This document shows positions 1-12,110 of a DNA stretch of 64,000 bases, piece by piece. Within the stretch, counting starts at the first letter, position 1. Each line of letters starts with the position of its first letter. The translations under genes and the position numbers were made by a program. A model generated the notes under the pieces. That model was given only the letters and a program-made list of their open reading frames with translations. It was not told where the DNA came from and ran no database searches. Source of the stretch: Plumapathes pennacea (taxonomy: Eukaryota > Cnidaria > Anthozoa > Antipatharia > Myriopathidae); contig OZ038464.1 in assembly GCA_964036295.1 (NCBI GenBank), forward strand, positions 26,871,008-26,935,007, in the 5' to 3' direction.

Positions 1-199
1 TCAAACTAACAGAAATTCTCTAAACCTTTCAAGAACAAAATGTGTGAATGTGGCGAGAATTGATAGTTTAGTTATAAGTTTCATCTGAGTAAAAAAGCGG
101 CAAATTGTTCACAATGTGGGTACATCTCTGGTAAAAAAAAAAGAAAGAAAAAAAAAAAACAATCGAAGTCGATCACTGCTGGGAGTGAAAAAGTCGAGA
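1..199. repeat. Partial copy of a TTAACCC-ended TIR repeat
   Basis: The stretch ends in a GGGAGTGAAAAAG-like motif that matches the right end of the fuller copies at 4649-4839 and 55261-55468. The left end is cut by the window edge. Internal words such as 'tttcatctgag' are shared with those copies. Confidence 0.45.
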
Positions 200-3179
200 A
201 GTTGAGAATGTTTTACGCCTCATACTCCTAAGGGATAGACTTGACTGACGAACGGACTGACGCAGGCTTGACTGCACTAAGGTCGTGCTTCTCATTAAAG
301 TGGGACGCCGACCTTAAAAAACGTGACAGCATTCTTAAGATGAAAAAGTATTGGTTATTATTCCTAAAAAAAGTTATGTTACGTATTAATCTGGTATTAA
401 TCCTCGTATTAATCTTAAAGAATTTGACAGCCGCATTCTCAAGAGAAAAAGTACTGATTATTATTCCTAAAAGGAACTTATGTTACTTATTAATCCTCCT
501 CCGCACTCAAGTGGGGCAACGACAAAGAAGCGACCACGGGGGAGGCTAAATATTTCCTTGATTTCGTAAAATCACTTGAACGACGGACGTCATGTCGACA
601 TTCTGGACGTGTCCGGCAGCACGTACTATTGACTATTCTTCCGCAGCCACAACAATATAAGAGGACCGCTTTGAGATACGTTAAGATTTCATTCCAGTTT
701 GGATCTCACTGCAGAAGGACAGACATCAGCTGGTAAGAAAGGAGACCATACTGCTTTAAAGTACTCAGATAGTTTAGCTTCATAGGTACCTTTCTAACTC
801 AGTTATTTTGACGAGATGAGTTTGCTGCAGTTTTCTTGTTTGAAATGTATTTTACTCTCCATCATTTGGCGTTGTATTTTGCACACAATGCCGCTAAGAA
901 GTGTACCGCTTAATTACATACGCTTGTATGCGTTTTTTCCTGACAAAATGCAAAAACAAAAGTGCAACCAAAATACACTGATTTACGAGCAAGAAACTTC
1001 AACCCAAAATTGACGTAAGTATAGACATAAGTGGCATTGTTTGGTCTACAATACATCGGGTATTAATAATCGATGTTGTTATTCCTTATATATAATGTAT
1101 TATCAACCATTAAACGCCGTAAGAGTTATCCCTTTCACTCCAATGAACTGCAGTTTATCTTTTTCTCACAGAGATATGTCATACAGTGTGGAGAACTTGG
1201 CATTTGTAGCTTTCTTAAATAAAAGTTGATTGAGATATCATTTCTCATTTCATCATTACTCATCCTTATTTATCGTTGGGAGAATTTGTATTCTGAGCAT
1301 GGGAGAAAAATGGTTAAGTACTCTTACGGCGTAGCTTATCCACATCAGCCTTGTAGGTTAATTGATACCAATTAGAAAGTATCATACTCTCTTGGTTGCT
1401 ACCTCATACTTTTCATCTCCACGCCGACACAAATTAAACTGGAGCCGTGGTGGGACTTGCGTTTAGAACATAGCCGCTTAAAACGCCATAAAACTCATCA
1501 CTTCTTTTCAAATTTCGCTCCGTGTACAAGCAAGTATGACTCAAATATGGTGTAGTATGCGCGCTTCTAGTGTCCATGAGGTCGGCACGGCCTAGTTCTC
1601 GCGGGTTCTAGCATTCATTGTTATTCATAATTCCCGAAAGTGCCCTGAGGAAAGCGTCAGACTTCTCATCCGTAAAGAATACATAAGGACAGAAAGGTGA
1701 ATTGCAAATCAGTCTGATTTGACTACTCTCGGGACAACGGTGTTTGGGAGGTAAGACGAGTTCTGCTCCACATTTTCACTTAACACACCTAACGCTTATT
1801 CATCAATGACAGTGTGTCGAACTCCTTAATTGCAGTGTTGTTCTGTCCAAATACAAGTTTAATTGGATTTTACGGAGACACTGTTATTAGACCGTACTCA
1901 GTGAGAGTTTCATTGTGGTTAGGCACACCTTGAAGCCAGGTCGTCACGAGCGGGGCAAGGCCATGAGATATGCATTAATTGAAAACGAGCTACGCAAAGT
2001 ACATAAAATGGTTATGCGTTACTTGAAAACGAGCGACGAATGTTCAAGAGATATACGTCAAGTGAAAATGAGCGACACAAAGTCCATAAGATAATTATGC
2101 ATGCGTCAATTGAAAGCGAGCGACGAATGTACAACAGATATACTGATATACTTCAGGTAAAAACGAATACAAGCGCAAGTACACGAGAGTCCTTATTTGA
2201 CAGTGAAAACAGGCTCGATTTACAGGCACAAGCAAACTAGTCATCGCTTATTTCACGGCGCAAGCGCCAGGACATAAATTTCTTGTGCTCGTTTCTGCGC
2301 CTGTTTGGTTTTTGAAGCAAATCTTCTGTGCTGCATCAGTCGTAAAGCCATGATTTTAGTTCTTTATTTTTATTTTTATTTTTTGCCCTTGGTAGATTCA
2401 ATTTTACCCCAGTTCAATTTCGCCCTTGGCAAATTTAAGGGAAAATTACGTGGAGGTATTCGAGTTATTTGTTTTGTCTAAAAGATAGGTGTGTGCGGCT
2501 CTTCTCTAACTTGTTTTCGTTGAACATATCAGTTCGTCACGTATCATTAGAACTAACAGCACGAATAACTGATGGAGTATCGCCTTGTGCCCAAATGTTA
2601 TATCATATTAGACTGAGCCGTTCCATTCAGGTGGAATCGATCCGTGATCAGTATAGAGATTTAGCTGGCGCGCCTAAATTTCACACTGGAAAATTTGGAT
2701 TACCAAAGACTTGGCGTCGATCTAATAAAACATCGGCTGCTCACCCTCTTCTCGCATTTAGCGGCTGGAGTGATTTCCGATCTATAAATTTGCGAGGTGT
2801 AAAAGGGCCCTCAAACAGAAAACATATAATCGTGATAGTTTGATATCAAACAGAAGCAAAATCTAAAAGGATCATCTTGGAAACGCCGCAGTGTTTGCAT
2901 AACATTCATGAGAGCAACAAAGAACCGGAACTTTCATTGTCTTGTGCCTTTACATATTTAAAAAAACATTGTACAATTTGCATTCATGTGGACGAGGCCT
3001 AATTTTAAATATCCCCGAACGTGATAAATAGATTTGCCCTGAAGGCAATCCAAGACAGCCAAGCGGGGCCGAGCAACAAATGAATAGATAACAAAGGAAA
3101 GAATAAATGAAAGAAAGAGAATGGAATACAACAGATGTAACCGAAAACCGAGCTCGCTTCACTCTTCTGTATAGTATAG
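200..3179. other. Gene-free stretch
   Basis: No ORF here shows a recognisable domain, a plausible signal peptide or flanking splice sites. A 124-codon open frame at 2469-2843 (+) resembles nothing I know and is probably chance. The stretch contains a degenerate tandem repeat near 1970-2165. Confidence 0.5.
1970..2165. repeat. Degenerate tandem repeat
   Basis: Four loosely matching units each contain a version of 'TGAAAACGAGCGACGAA' followed by a 'CATAAGAT'-like or 'CAAGAGAT'-like tail. Copies are diverged and unit length varies between about 40 and 50 bp. Confidence 0.5.
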
Positions 3180-3555
3180 TGTTGCTGCAGCATAATGTAG
3201 TGTAGTGTATTGTAGTTTAATTAATGTAACGTGTAGTGTAGTGTGGTGTAGTATAATGTAGTTTAGTGTAGTGTGGTGTATAGTATATAATGTAGTGTGT
3301 TGTAATATAATTACGTGGTCTAGTGTAGTGTGGTGCAGTATGATGTAGTGTACAGTGTAGTGTAGTGTACAGTGTAGTGTAGTGTGGTGTAGTATATAAT
3401 GTAGTGTGTTGTAATATAATTATGTGGTCTAGTGTAGTGTGGTGCAGTATGATGTAGTGTATACAGTGTAGTGTAGTGTAGTTCAGTGTGGTGCGGTTAA
3501 TGTTGTAGTATACAATGCAGAGTAGTGTAGTGTAGTGTAGTGTAGGGTACAGTTT
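3180..3555. repeat. TGTAG pentanucleotide array
   Basis: The array is built from degenerate TGTAG units. It contains an internal duplication of about 110 bp: the segment around 'tatataatgtagtgtgttg' occurs near 3284 and again near 3394. It ends about 110 bp before the first VWC gene. Confidence 0.8.
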
Positions 3556-3660
3556 ACTATATTATCTCCTCTGGGAGCCATGTAAAAAGGGAAGGAATTC
3601 TCTCATCATGCATTTCCCCCTTTCTCAGTTCCGTCACACTTTTCAAGTAAATTCGCCAAG

Positions 3661-3930
3661 ATGGTCAACCAGCTCTGTGTTATATTTTTGTTCATGGCTT
3701 TTGCGGTGAACTTCCAAGTCTCAGAGGGACGTTTCTTTGAAGAGGTACGTTTATTTATTTTTTTTATTTTACTCTATTGTGACGTCAATTGGGAAACTAG
3801 TGTAATGAATTTTCGTTCATTTCCCTGTTGCAGTTGCCAGAGATGTTGGATGCTGGTCAAAGTAAGTACTACAGTTCTTTTCTCTATAAATTTGTTTATC
3901 GTGTTTTCTGAAAGGATAAGGTTGACTTAC

Positions 3931-3966
<36 letters not shown>

Positions 3967-6073
3967 ACTAACTGATTGAATGGTATTATCAAACGTTAAT
4001 GTTGAAACACTGTGTACCTCAGTCAGCAATATTTCTAACATAGCGTTTTGATCACTTTGCCATCATAGTTCCTTCGAACCTGCAGGCAGTCGGTTGTTTC
4101 CAACTTCCTCGGAACAAATCTGCTCCTTTCAAGGCATTTTTTAGCGGACGTTACAGCGATAAACAGCTCCGTAAAAAAGATCCTGTGTCAAGATGTTCTG
4201 ACCAAGCAACTCTGGAAAATATCATCCTATTTGGCGTGAATGCGTTCCCTATCAAAGAGAAAACGAAAGTCGTCTGTCTTCGCGAAATCATAAAAAGGCA
4301 ACATCTCCTTCAAGACTCAGTCGACTGTCAAGATGGCGTCGGTGGGGCGAGATCAGTTTATGTGTATGAATTTGTGGAGACTACTCCCCCGCCAGGTACT
4401 GATAAAAACTATCACTGTGCAGGAGAAAGAGAGCGTAACAACTTTAGGCCCGGTTCACACGTTGCTCTTCACATACGCCGAACCCAGTCCATATTACCTC
4501 AAACAATGGTTTTCGCTCATTTGAATTTAGATAGTTCGGCGCATGTGAAGAGCAATGTCTGAACCGGGCCAAAATTAAGTAACAGTTCTTGCAAAGCTAA
4601 GCAATGGGATTGCACAAGGGATTTTATATTCACTCGTGCCGCGAATCTTTAACCCTTTCACTCCCAAGCTCAAAATGCAGATTCTCCCAACATTCTAAGA
4701 GGGAAATGTAGACTGAAGTGATGTAATGAGAATTGATAGTTTAATCATCTTTCATCTGAGCAATATCAGAAATCAAGTTCTCCTTGAGAGACTGAAAGAG
4801 AAAATTGAAGTTGATTACTCTTGGGATTGAAAGGTTTAACTCACTAGCTCGCTGCTATTCCATTGCATGTATAATACACCACCTGCTTTCTACAACTACT
4901 GTTGAGAATTTATATATTCTTTGTATGACTTGAACGTGGCACACTAAGCCATGCACACACCATAATTGCTATCCAATACCTGCATCTTCAACTGAGTCAA
5001 TGTGTAACATCTATTTATGAACGTAAAGTGCTCTAAACTACTAAATAATATTGTTTCAATCATTTTCAGGAGAAGTTAGCTCTCAGTGCGAGTATAATGG
5101 GAAGACGTTCAATGAAGGTGACATTATGAAAATGTTAGACCAATATGATCCGATTAAGCCAGAGGCAAACTGCGTTGAGTGCACGTGTCAAAGTGGAAAA
5201 TCGACTCAGAATTGTCCTGTTATTCAGTATTGTGAAGGCGAATTAAAAGGGTTACAGTACTGTGAAAAGATTTCGGTGGCTTCTGGAGATTGCTGTCCAA
5301 GTTGTGGTGAGTTAAGTTAGAGTTGTTAAATGTAGAATTCTAAGAGATCACAAGCCACCATTGTCGGACTTCACCAACACCACCACCACCATTAGGGAGT
5401 TTAAGAAACCTAGGACGGCGACGGCAACGCGAGGAACCAAAAAATAGTGTCTCTGTTTTCCCTGTCTTTGTAACTTTGCCTATTTTTAGGTTGCTCAATT
5501 TGTTCCGTTTTTGCCGAGGTTCTATTGATTTCATCGTTTCCTACTAAGAAGAACGACTGCCGTTATTTTATCGAACTGTCGTCCACGTCCTGACAACGAC
5601 GTAAAAAAGAAGCATTTGAAGTCACACGCGAGAGCACGGCGACCCCGAGAACACGTCAATTTCAGATATTCACGTGCTTCTTTTGTCTTCTTTGATTAGT
5701 TTTATTGTTTCACCGACGTCGCCGTCGTCCTCTCGCGTCCTGTATCTTATAGTCCCTATTGTCAAGACTTTTAAATTCATCATTATCAACAGCATCTTCG
5801 TACTTCACAGTATTATCCTCACCATGCATCTGGTTATTAATCGGTCAAGCAATTAAGACTTACTAAATTTTACAACTTTTGTTTCATTCGTCTTTTGTTC
5901 AAACAGAATGTGTTAACAAGGGAAAGGTCGTGGAAGAGGGCAAGGAGTGGAAGGTGAAGAAACTTATAGAGAAAGGTTCGGGCTTTAAAAAGTACTCAGA
6001 GTGGACATTCCGGTGTCTTGGAAATAACAGAGGAGAAGCAAAGGAATCGAATGAGGTTATAGAGTTTTCCTGA
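3661..6073 (+). CDS. Secreted VWC-domain protein, paralogue 1
   Basis: Four coding exons with GT..AG borders: 3661-3744, 3834-3861, 5070-5306 and 5907-6073 (phases 0,1,1), giving 171 residues. Exon 1 encodes a signal peptide with a hydrophobic core after MVNQLC. Exon 3 is a von Willebrand factor C domain with the full ten cysteines, including the CVECTC and CCPSC signatures. Exon 4 starts a second, shorter VWC-like unit with two cysteines (ECVNKGK.., FRCLG) and stops at TGA 6071-6073. VWC proteins are extracellular and often bind matrix or growth factors; the target here is unknown. The gene at 9402-12010 has the same exon plan and is a tandem duplicate. The C-terminus is unlike the paralogue: after the stop another frame stays open to a GTAAGT donor at 6106. 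A signal AATAAA lies at 6149. Confidence is high for the gene, moderate for its 3' end. Confidence 0.75.
3931..3965. repeat. TGAT microsatellite
   Basis: Perfect run of TGAT/GATT units in intron 2 of the first VWC gene. Confidence 0.9.
4447..4570. mobile_element. Short palindromic MITE
   Basis: The 124-bp stretch begins GGCCCGGTTCACACGTTGCT and ends with a near inverse complement (..GAACCGGGCC). The inner arms also pair (CTTCACATACGCCGAAC with GTTCGGCGCATGTGAAG). It has no coding capacity and lies in intron 2 of the first VWC gene. The repeat at 11218-11333 has the same plan. Confidence 0.7.
4649..4839. mobile_element. TIR repeat with TTAACCCTTTCACTCCCAA end
   Basis: The left end TTAACCCTTTCACTCCCAAG pairs with the right end CTTGGGATTGAAAGGTTTAA. 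The interior is AT-rich and non-coding. A close relative lies at 55261-55468, with weaker relatives at 1-199 and 20044-20205. Confidence 0.7.
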
Positions 6074-6148
6074 ATCATCGTATACCTCCGGCACAGCCGT
6101 TTGTGGTAAGTTTAACGTTGAATCAACAATAAGCTATTATTCTTTTAG

Positions 6149-6154
6149 AATAAA
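6149..6154 (+). terminator. Polyadenylation signal AATAAA for VWC gene 1
   Basis: AATAAA stands 76 nt after the TGA stop. A second AATAAA is at 6618-6623, beyond the broken exon copy, so 3' end usage is uncertain. Confidence 0.4.
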
Positions 6155-6337
6155 CAGGATTCCTTTTTCTTGTACGCACGAGAACACCAGCACAATATTA
6201 TGCACAATATTAACATCACCATCTGGTTTTAAATCAATTGATCAACTAAAAAATTCGTACAACTTATAGTAATAATACAACTTAGTTTGTTTCTTTTTTT
6301 TTTTTTTTTTTCTTTTCTTTTTTTTTCTGCCCAACAA

Positions 6338-6495
6338 AATGTACTGTTTATGAGGGAAAGGTTGTCGAACAGGGCAGGTAGTGGTCGGTTGTGAAGAGTA
6401 TAGGTCCAATGACTGTGAAGCGATCAATATTTGAATGTATAGGAAATGGCAGGGCTCGGCTAATCAGTAGCGATTTGCATATTATGTTTTCCTGA
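6338..6495 (+). pseudogene. Broken duplicate of VWC gene exon 4
   Basis: After a pyrimidine tract at 6289-6328 the sequence matches exon 4 of the gene just upstream: EGKVVEQG here against KGKVVEEG there, then W, and later FECIGNGRA against FRCLGNNRG. It carries an in-frame TAG where the intact exon has the Glu of GKEW. Both copies end in the same TTTTCCTGAATCAT string, so this one probably arose by local duplication after that ending was fixed. It could be a dead exon of the same gene or the last trace of a third tandem gene; no exon 1-3 partner was seen. Confidence 0.65.
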
Positions 6496-6499
6496 ATCA

Positions 6500-9230
6500 T
6501 GTGAAAACCGGGCGTTACAAAAGTCTTGTGCGTTAGCCCCGAGATAAGAATTTTCCATGTCGACCTAAAGTATACTTAAGTGAAGTTTCAAGCTAGCTTA
6601 CCTAACAGAAGAAGCTGAATAAAGTGCCCGATAAAGAGAGTTCCCGTGTGAAAATGTCTCGGGGTGGGGGAATAATGAAGAGCTTCTTCAATAGCACGTG
6701 GGTTTGAGCGGGTCGTTTGAATATTTATGTCCTCTGGATTTAAGTCTCTGATTGTATCAATAGTCGCAGAGGCAGTCGCAATCGCAATCGCTTTTAAGTC
6801 TGTTTATTACACAATACATCCACAATATCAAGAAGCAAATATCTCCTTTCAATAGGCAATTAGGTGATCTCTTGCTTGGGTTTAATTTAATTAAACAATT
6901 GGTTCTTCAAACTACTTCTCGCACGCTTGTTTCAGGGCAACTTGATGTTACTCGAGTATTGATTTTCTTGGTTACACCTTGCGGGGCATACGCACATAAT
7001 TTATTACGATATTCGATGCCGTGTGAATATATCTATTGCTACCTAATATGTATTTATAGCTTTATGACAAATCCACGCACTTGGAACTTTTAAGTATTCA
7101 AAAGTATTCTCAGTTCAATTAAATCAATTAATCTGTTGACATTGACTGATTTAATTTATTGCTAATTTATCTAATTTGCAGATATGATATTATCTTTTTG
7201 CAATTTTACACAGCTATTGCTAGCTAACATAAACCTATTTCTGACTTTTTAATTAAAGTTCTGTATACTTTTGGGCGCGCTGCAGAAATAATATTATCTC
7301 ATACAACATGTATAATCATGTTTTAAAATAAATAGGTATAATTTGCAGTGGATTCTTTAATCAGAACAGAGACGACAAAATGTGGGTAAATTCTCACAAC
7401 TATAATTAGACTAAAAGTTAAAAACAATTTATCACGCATGCAAGACACACAGCTGGTCTTTTTGAGGTGCTCGCGTGGTGACTTATATATTTGTTTCTTT
7501 TTACGAGAAAACAGGCAAATCCCTCATGATATGAAAATGGCAGCTGACGGTTAGTGAGTGCGCAATGCATTAGCAGCCGGTGAAAGCTGATCAAGCTAGT
7601 AACTGTGATTATGTTGGTACCGAAACTTAGCGAACCTAAATGTCCATATATGTTTTGAAATATTTCACGTTGGTCACGGGAATCGATTCTCTGAGTCATC
7701 TGGTCGTGGTATATACGTAATTTTCTGTTTATCTAATTAGTGTGTAAAACTATAACAAGTTTTCCTCTATAATAGGTTTTATTTGTTTCCAGCATGGAAA
7801 TAGGATTTATAACGGACAATGTGTTTCTATGATAAAACTAATCAAAGTGCATGATAATAATTAGCCCTTTCATAAAAAAAGTATTTGAGTGCTGCTAAGT
7901 CAATAAATGTGAAATTGATGAGCACCTGTTCTTATGTGATTTTAATCACTTGCACGCCACCGCGGTTATATAAAAAGCAATCCATGCTCGTTAACATACT
8001 ACTGACATTACAAGCGAGGAAGGAAGAAGGAAGTAAATAAGAAGAACAAGACCTAAGGGGTTTGAGGTACGTCTGTATTCTTGTTGTAGACTCATGTCGA
8101 TCCCGTTGTCCCACTTTTTATATGTTTACAATTTTAAAAATTCAGTTGGAAAGCATTTTCTACGCCCTGCTAGTGCGTCGGAAGATTATGGTCTACCCCT
8201 CTTCGTACAGCAGTAATTTTGTGATTTCATCGTTATCTGGTCTCCTTAAGATAGGCTTGCTCACCACGCTATGAAAACTTTGCCATCATGGAGATGCGAT
8301 TTTATCCGAGAAAACGTTATACGTTATACTTGCATAGATGCGTTTTAATTAGATTGTTCATAATCACTCCTAGTTAAATGTCATAATACAAGACACATTT
8401 TTCGTCACATGGGTAGCACGATTCGTAGTGACCAATTTTTACCCTCGACAAAGCGAGGCCATTATCAGCGAAGTTGCGCTCGATCGCTATCGCGATCACA
8501 ATACGCCCGCTTACAGCCATTTTCGCATGACCTTCAAAAGTAGCTCGACGTGTGATTGCTTTGGTTTTGCGTTTGCTACGCTTTCCGACTGGTCCTAACA
8601 ATTTAGAAATATTGTAGTTTTTTCTTGGCCAATCAAGAGCAAAAGCGAAATCTTTTTGCAATATTTTCACGCAAGAAAGCAAGTGGCGGTGGCGTGTTTT
8701 CGCACTGCTGATTGGATAGTTAAAAACCAATCCAAATTAGTTGGTTTTGGTTTTGGTTTTGCTCGTACTTCTGTTATTGGTCCGACGTGTTTTTGCTCGT
8801 CTCATTGGCTGATTGGCTCTGTCATTGCTTTTGGTTTTGGTTTTCGATTGGTCATCCGAAAAGCACTCTATCATATTACTAGGGGTTCCACATTGGATTT
8901 GCTGCTACTTCCTAATATTATCCGGCATTATCAATTCCAAGCCGGAAATTTCAAGCTAATGGGAAGTTCGTCGTGTAAACAGAAAACAACACGGTGTGAC
9001 ATCGCCGCGTGATTTGCATATGCAGTGCTGCAAAAAAGTTGCGAAGCCTGGTTTTCACTGAAAGCATAAGCGCGAGTGTCAACATTTCACACTCTGAATT
9101 CAGACTTGATGCAAGAGCAAGACTCAATACCTTTTCCTTGACTGTGTCCATCTTTGTGTCCAAGTGTCTGTTGTTCGTTTTCACTTGACGCATGCCTCTT
9201 GTCCCTGCGCTTATTTAAGTCCCCATAAAC
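6500..9230. other. Intergenic region between VWC paralogues
   Basis: No gene recognised. A dispersed repeat lies at 8560-8715. The rest is AT-rich unique-looking sequence with scattered short ORFs that show no domain. Confidence 0.5.
8560..8715 (+). repeat. Dispersed repeat with CTGATTGG ends, copy 1
   Basis: Words such as GGTTTTGCGTTT, TTGGCCAATCA, TTTTCACGCAAG and TTTTCGCAC.GCTGATTGG recur in order in the inverse complement of 56855-57060 and 28735-28880. The three copies are diverged and non-coding. The flanks to about 8880 are rich in 'ggttttggttttg' and may belong to the element. Confidence 0.6.
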
Positions 9231-9274
9231 ATCAATCAATCAATCAATTAATTAATCAATCAATCAATCAATTA
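9231..9274. repeat. ATCA/ATTA microsatellite
   Basis: Tandem ATCA units with a few ATTA variants, about 130 bp upstream of the start codon of the second VWC gene. Confidence 0.9.
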
Positions 9275-9401
9275 AACTTTATTTATCGTGGGTAAACACT
9301 AAATAGTGAAAAGCATCAGTGAGCTAAGCGGCGGCTAAGACGGACAGCCTCCCTCCCCCCGTCTACTCTAAAATGACGGTAGCAATCATTTATTTCGCAG
9401 C

Positions 9402-12010
9402 ATGGTCACCAGATTACTGTTTGGAGTCCTTTTAGTTCTTGCTGCTGTCGTTCACCTTTCTAATGGACTTTACTTGGATGAGGTAAGAAATTTTACATTG
9501 TCACGTACAACTAATAATTTTTGAACGTTTTATGCCGTCGTAAGTCCGTAAACAATGTGTTCGCTGTTTCGAGCGAGACTGAAACGGTCGAAAGACTGCT
9601 GGAAATGTCAGGCAAGACATGCAAATATTCAAAGTAAATCTAATTCTCGCAGGAACTAGTATTCTATTGTATGGAGAGATATACCACCGTTTATTGTCTG
9701 CCTTCTATTGTTTTGTTATTGCAGCCATCAAACCAAGCCGACGAAAGAAAAGGTGGGTCCCGTGGGGGGGGGGGGGGGGGGGGGGTGGGGGGGACAACAC
9801 CATGCCCTATATACTGCAGCACACGTATGGGAGTAATTAAATAATGTGTCAAACCCTCTATTCAACTACTCCATTCCAGTTCCACCATCACTTCGCCCAA
9901 CTCTTCAAAAAACAGTAACATGACATAACATGGCAAACAAATGTGGAAACTAGCTAGAAAGTATCTCCCTTCTGGTCAGTTCCAATTTTATCATGTTTTG
10001 CCTCAAGTCAGACTTTTAGAATAATACTTAAAAGAATCACATTAACCACATACCCGAGTACTGTTTTCTGCCTGCCCAGTGATGTCAGGATTTTAAAGAT
10101 TTTGCTCTTTACAACAAAAGCAGGAAGAAGGTACTGTAAAGTGAATGGCAAAAAGTATGAGGAAGGAGAGTGGATGGAGATACCCGTTAAGGACAAACCG
10201 CTACTCGACTCCCAGTACCAGAGATGCAAGTGCAGTGGAGGAAAACCTGAAGATTGTTCGACTTATTATTGTGAGTCGGGACAAAAGGGTATACAGCACT
10301 GCGAAAAAGTTTCTGTTGCGCGAGGAGAGGGTTGTCCTTCATGTGGTAAGTGTCAGCACCACTGCTGGACCGCGGACTGACTCTGACGTGAAGGCATTCT
10401 CAGTACGCAACCAGTCGATTTTCTATTGAGTATGCGCAAGATTATGTCACGCATTTGACATTGCGGACGCACCATGATCAGCCCCGACAAAGTTACAGTA
10501 AAATGTATGGAACAGAACCCTGATATACTAACGAACCCCTGTGCAATGAAATCTCCGTTATAACGAACACAATCCAGAACTGCCCGAAGTTAAAATCTAT
10601 ACCCCAATAAATGTCATCACTCCACTGAAGTTGAATGCGAAACAGATACGATGTTTAGCTATGCAGCTGCAGCAGACGCTAAATCACGAATGTTTAATCG
10701 TTTATTTATTTAATCGTTCAAATCCGGATAGTAATTGTAGGATTAAACCAAGTAATGCAACGTAGTATTTTTAGTCGATTTCGCATGCACAAATTCGTTA
10801 TAACACACGGGTTTCGTTTAGAATGAACCCCCGTTGTAACGAATACATTTTCCCAGTCCTTTGCGCTTCATAATTATATCGGGGTTTCCACTGTATGATA
10901 AAGTAAACTCTAAACTGTTGGGCTGAATTTCGATTTCACCCTTGGTGTTATTGTGTGTACGGTAACAAAAATAATGTTGACCATTTTTTGCTGTTAGATT
11001 GTTTTAACAACAAAAGAGTTAAACCAGGCAAAGAGTGGCTCATATTGAAAAAGCAATACTCCATGGACTTGTGCTTGATTTTCAAGTGTCAGGAGAATAA
11101 AAGGGCCACACTAGAAGAAAAGAATTATGTCTGGTGTGACTGCAACGTGCGTCCCACTAAACCTTGTTGCAGGGCCCTCTGCAGTAAGTATGCTATGTAT
11201 AGTGGGCTGTAGCATTAGCCTGTTTCAAACGTGAACTTCACATGCGTCGAATACAATGCAAATGAGCAAAAGCTATTGTTTCAGCTCATTTACACTGTAT
11301 CGACGCATGTGAAATTCGACGTTTGAAACAGGCCTTAATAGTATCCCATTATCACGTTCCTTTTATGAAAAACGAAGCGATTCTCAGTTGTTTCCACATT
11401 ATGTCGTTATCGGGAATGTCACCTTCCCTTTGCCTTGTTCTATTCCTGTTTTGACAACTTTACGGCGTTGACAACATCTACTGATGTACTAAAGAAGGAG
11501 TAACTGACAAATATAATATTCCTTTAATTGAATGGCCCAAAATAGAAGAGTGCGAACGGGACTCCAAATCCCATGCGAGGCACCCCTCATAGGTTAAAAT
11601 CAAATAAGGAGAAAACTTCATAAAAGCGTTTGTTAGAGAGAAGAAAATTAATCAAACCCTGTGACAAGCACAGTCGCTTGCAAAGGACCACCAGCTATAA
11701 AAGTACCTGTCAGCGATTAAGCTTATAGAACAAGACGGACTACAACAGAATTCCAAAGTAGTTGACTATGTGATTGAAATAGCCGGAAGCTTGGAAAGTA
11801 CTGGTTTTACAGAGAGGAACTTCTTGTGATAACTTTTACAATGCAATTATCCTATGCATGCAGAGTAAATGAGAACTTGGTCATGACAAGGCTTAAAACC
11901 TAGAGTTGATGTGGGAAATCCGAAATTCAAGCCACTCTTTAGTTCCAATATGGCTCATCATAACTGTTGTTATTATTATTTTTATTGTCGTTGCAGAATC
12001 TTCCAACTGA
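9402..12010 (+). CDS. Secreted VWC-domain protein, paralogue 2
   Basis: Five coding exons: 9402-9482, 9725-9752, 10124-10345, 10998-11183 and 11997-12010, all with GT..AG borders, giving 176 residues. Exon 1 encodes a signal peptide (MVTRLLFGVLLVLAAVV..). Exon 2 (28 nt, as in the paralogue) and the start of exon 3 spell ERKGRR, a possible proprotein-convertase site. Exon 3 is a VWC domain with eight of the usual ten cysteines; the first Cys of CxxCxC and the first of the CC pair are absent. Exon 4 is a second VWC-like unit ending WCDCNVRPTKPCCRALC, longer than in paralogue 1. The last exon adds four residues and TGA. AATAAA follows at 12105. TTTATTTCGCAG just before the ATG could be the end of a 5' UTR intron. 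Function beyond secretion is not known. Confidence 0.8.
9764..9793. repeat. Poly-G tract
   Basis: About 30 nt of almost pure G, 11 nt after the exon 2 donor of the second VWC gene. It may form G-quadruplexes on the + strand, but its length is also prone to assembly error. Confidence 0.9.
10494..10895. mobile_element. TA-flanked pogo/Tigger-like non-autonomous element
   Basis: The right end reads ATATCGGGGTTTCCACTG followed by TA. The left end starts TA-CAGT and shortly after has GAACCCTGATATACTAACG. Near both ends 'CGTTATAACGAA'-type words occur in inverse order. TA target sites and CAGTGGAA..CCCCGATATAA ends are typical of pogo-class Tc1/mariner elements. No transposase is left. It lies in intron 3 of the second VWC gene. 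Confidence 0.55.
11218..11333. mobile_element. Short palindromic MITE
   Basis: GCCTGTTTCAAACGT at the left pairs with ACGTTTGAAACAGGC-like sequence at the right; the inner TTCACATGCGTCGA also pairs with TCGACGCATGTGAA. It lies in intron 4 of the second VWC gene, 34 bp after the donor. Confidence 0.7.
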
Positions 12011-12104
12011 GAAATATCTTTATCCGGTACAACAGCATGGGCCTCTTGTCATCATTTATCAATTGTCTTATTTGATACCTGATCAGCCAGTGTAATCCCA
12101 ATCG

Positions 12105-12110
12105 AATAAA
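12105..12110 (+). terminator. Polyadenylation signal AATAAA for VWC gene 2
   Basis: AATAAA lies 95 nt after the stop codon of the five-exon model, a usual distance. Confidence 0.6.

Noticed and set aside
2469-2843. 124-codon ORF upstream of the VWC genes
   Set aside because: No recognisable family or motif, and no promoter or splice support. Kept as a gene-free region.
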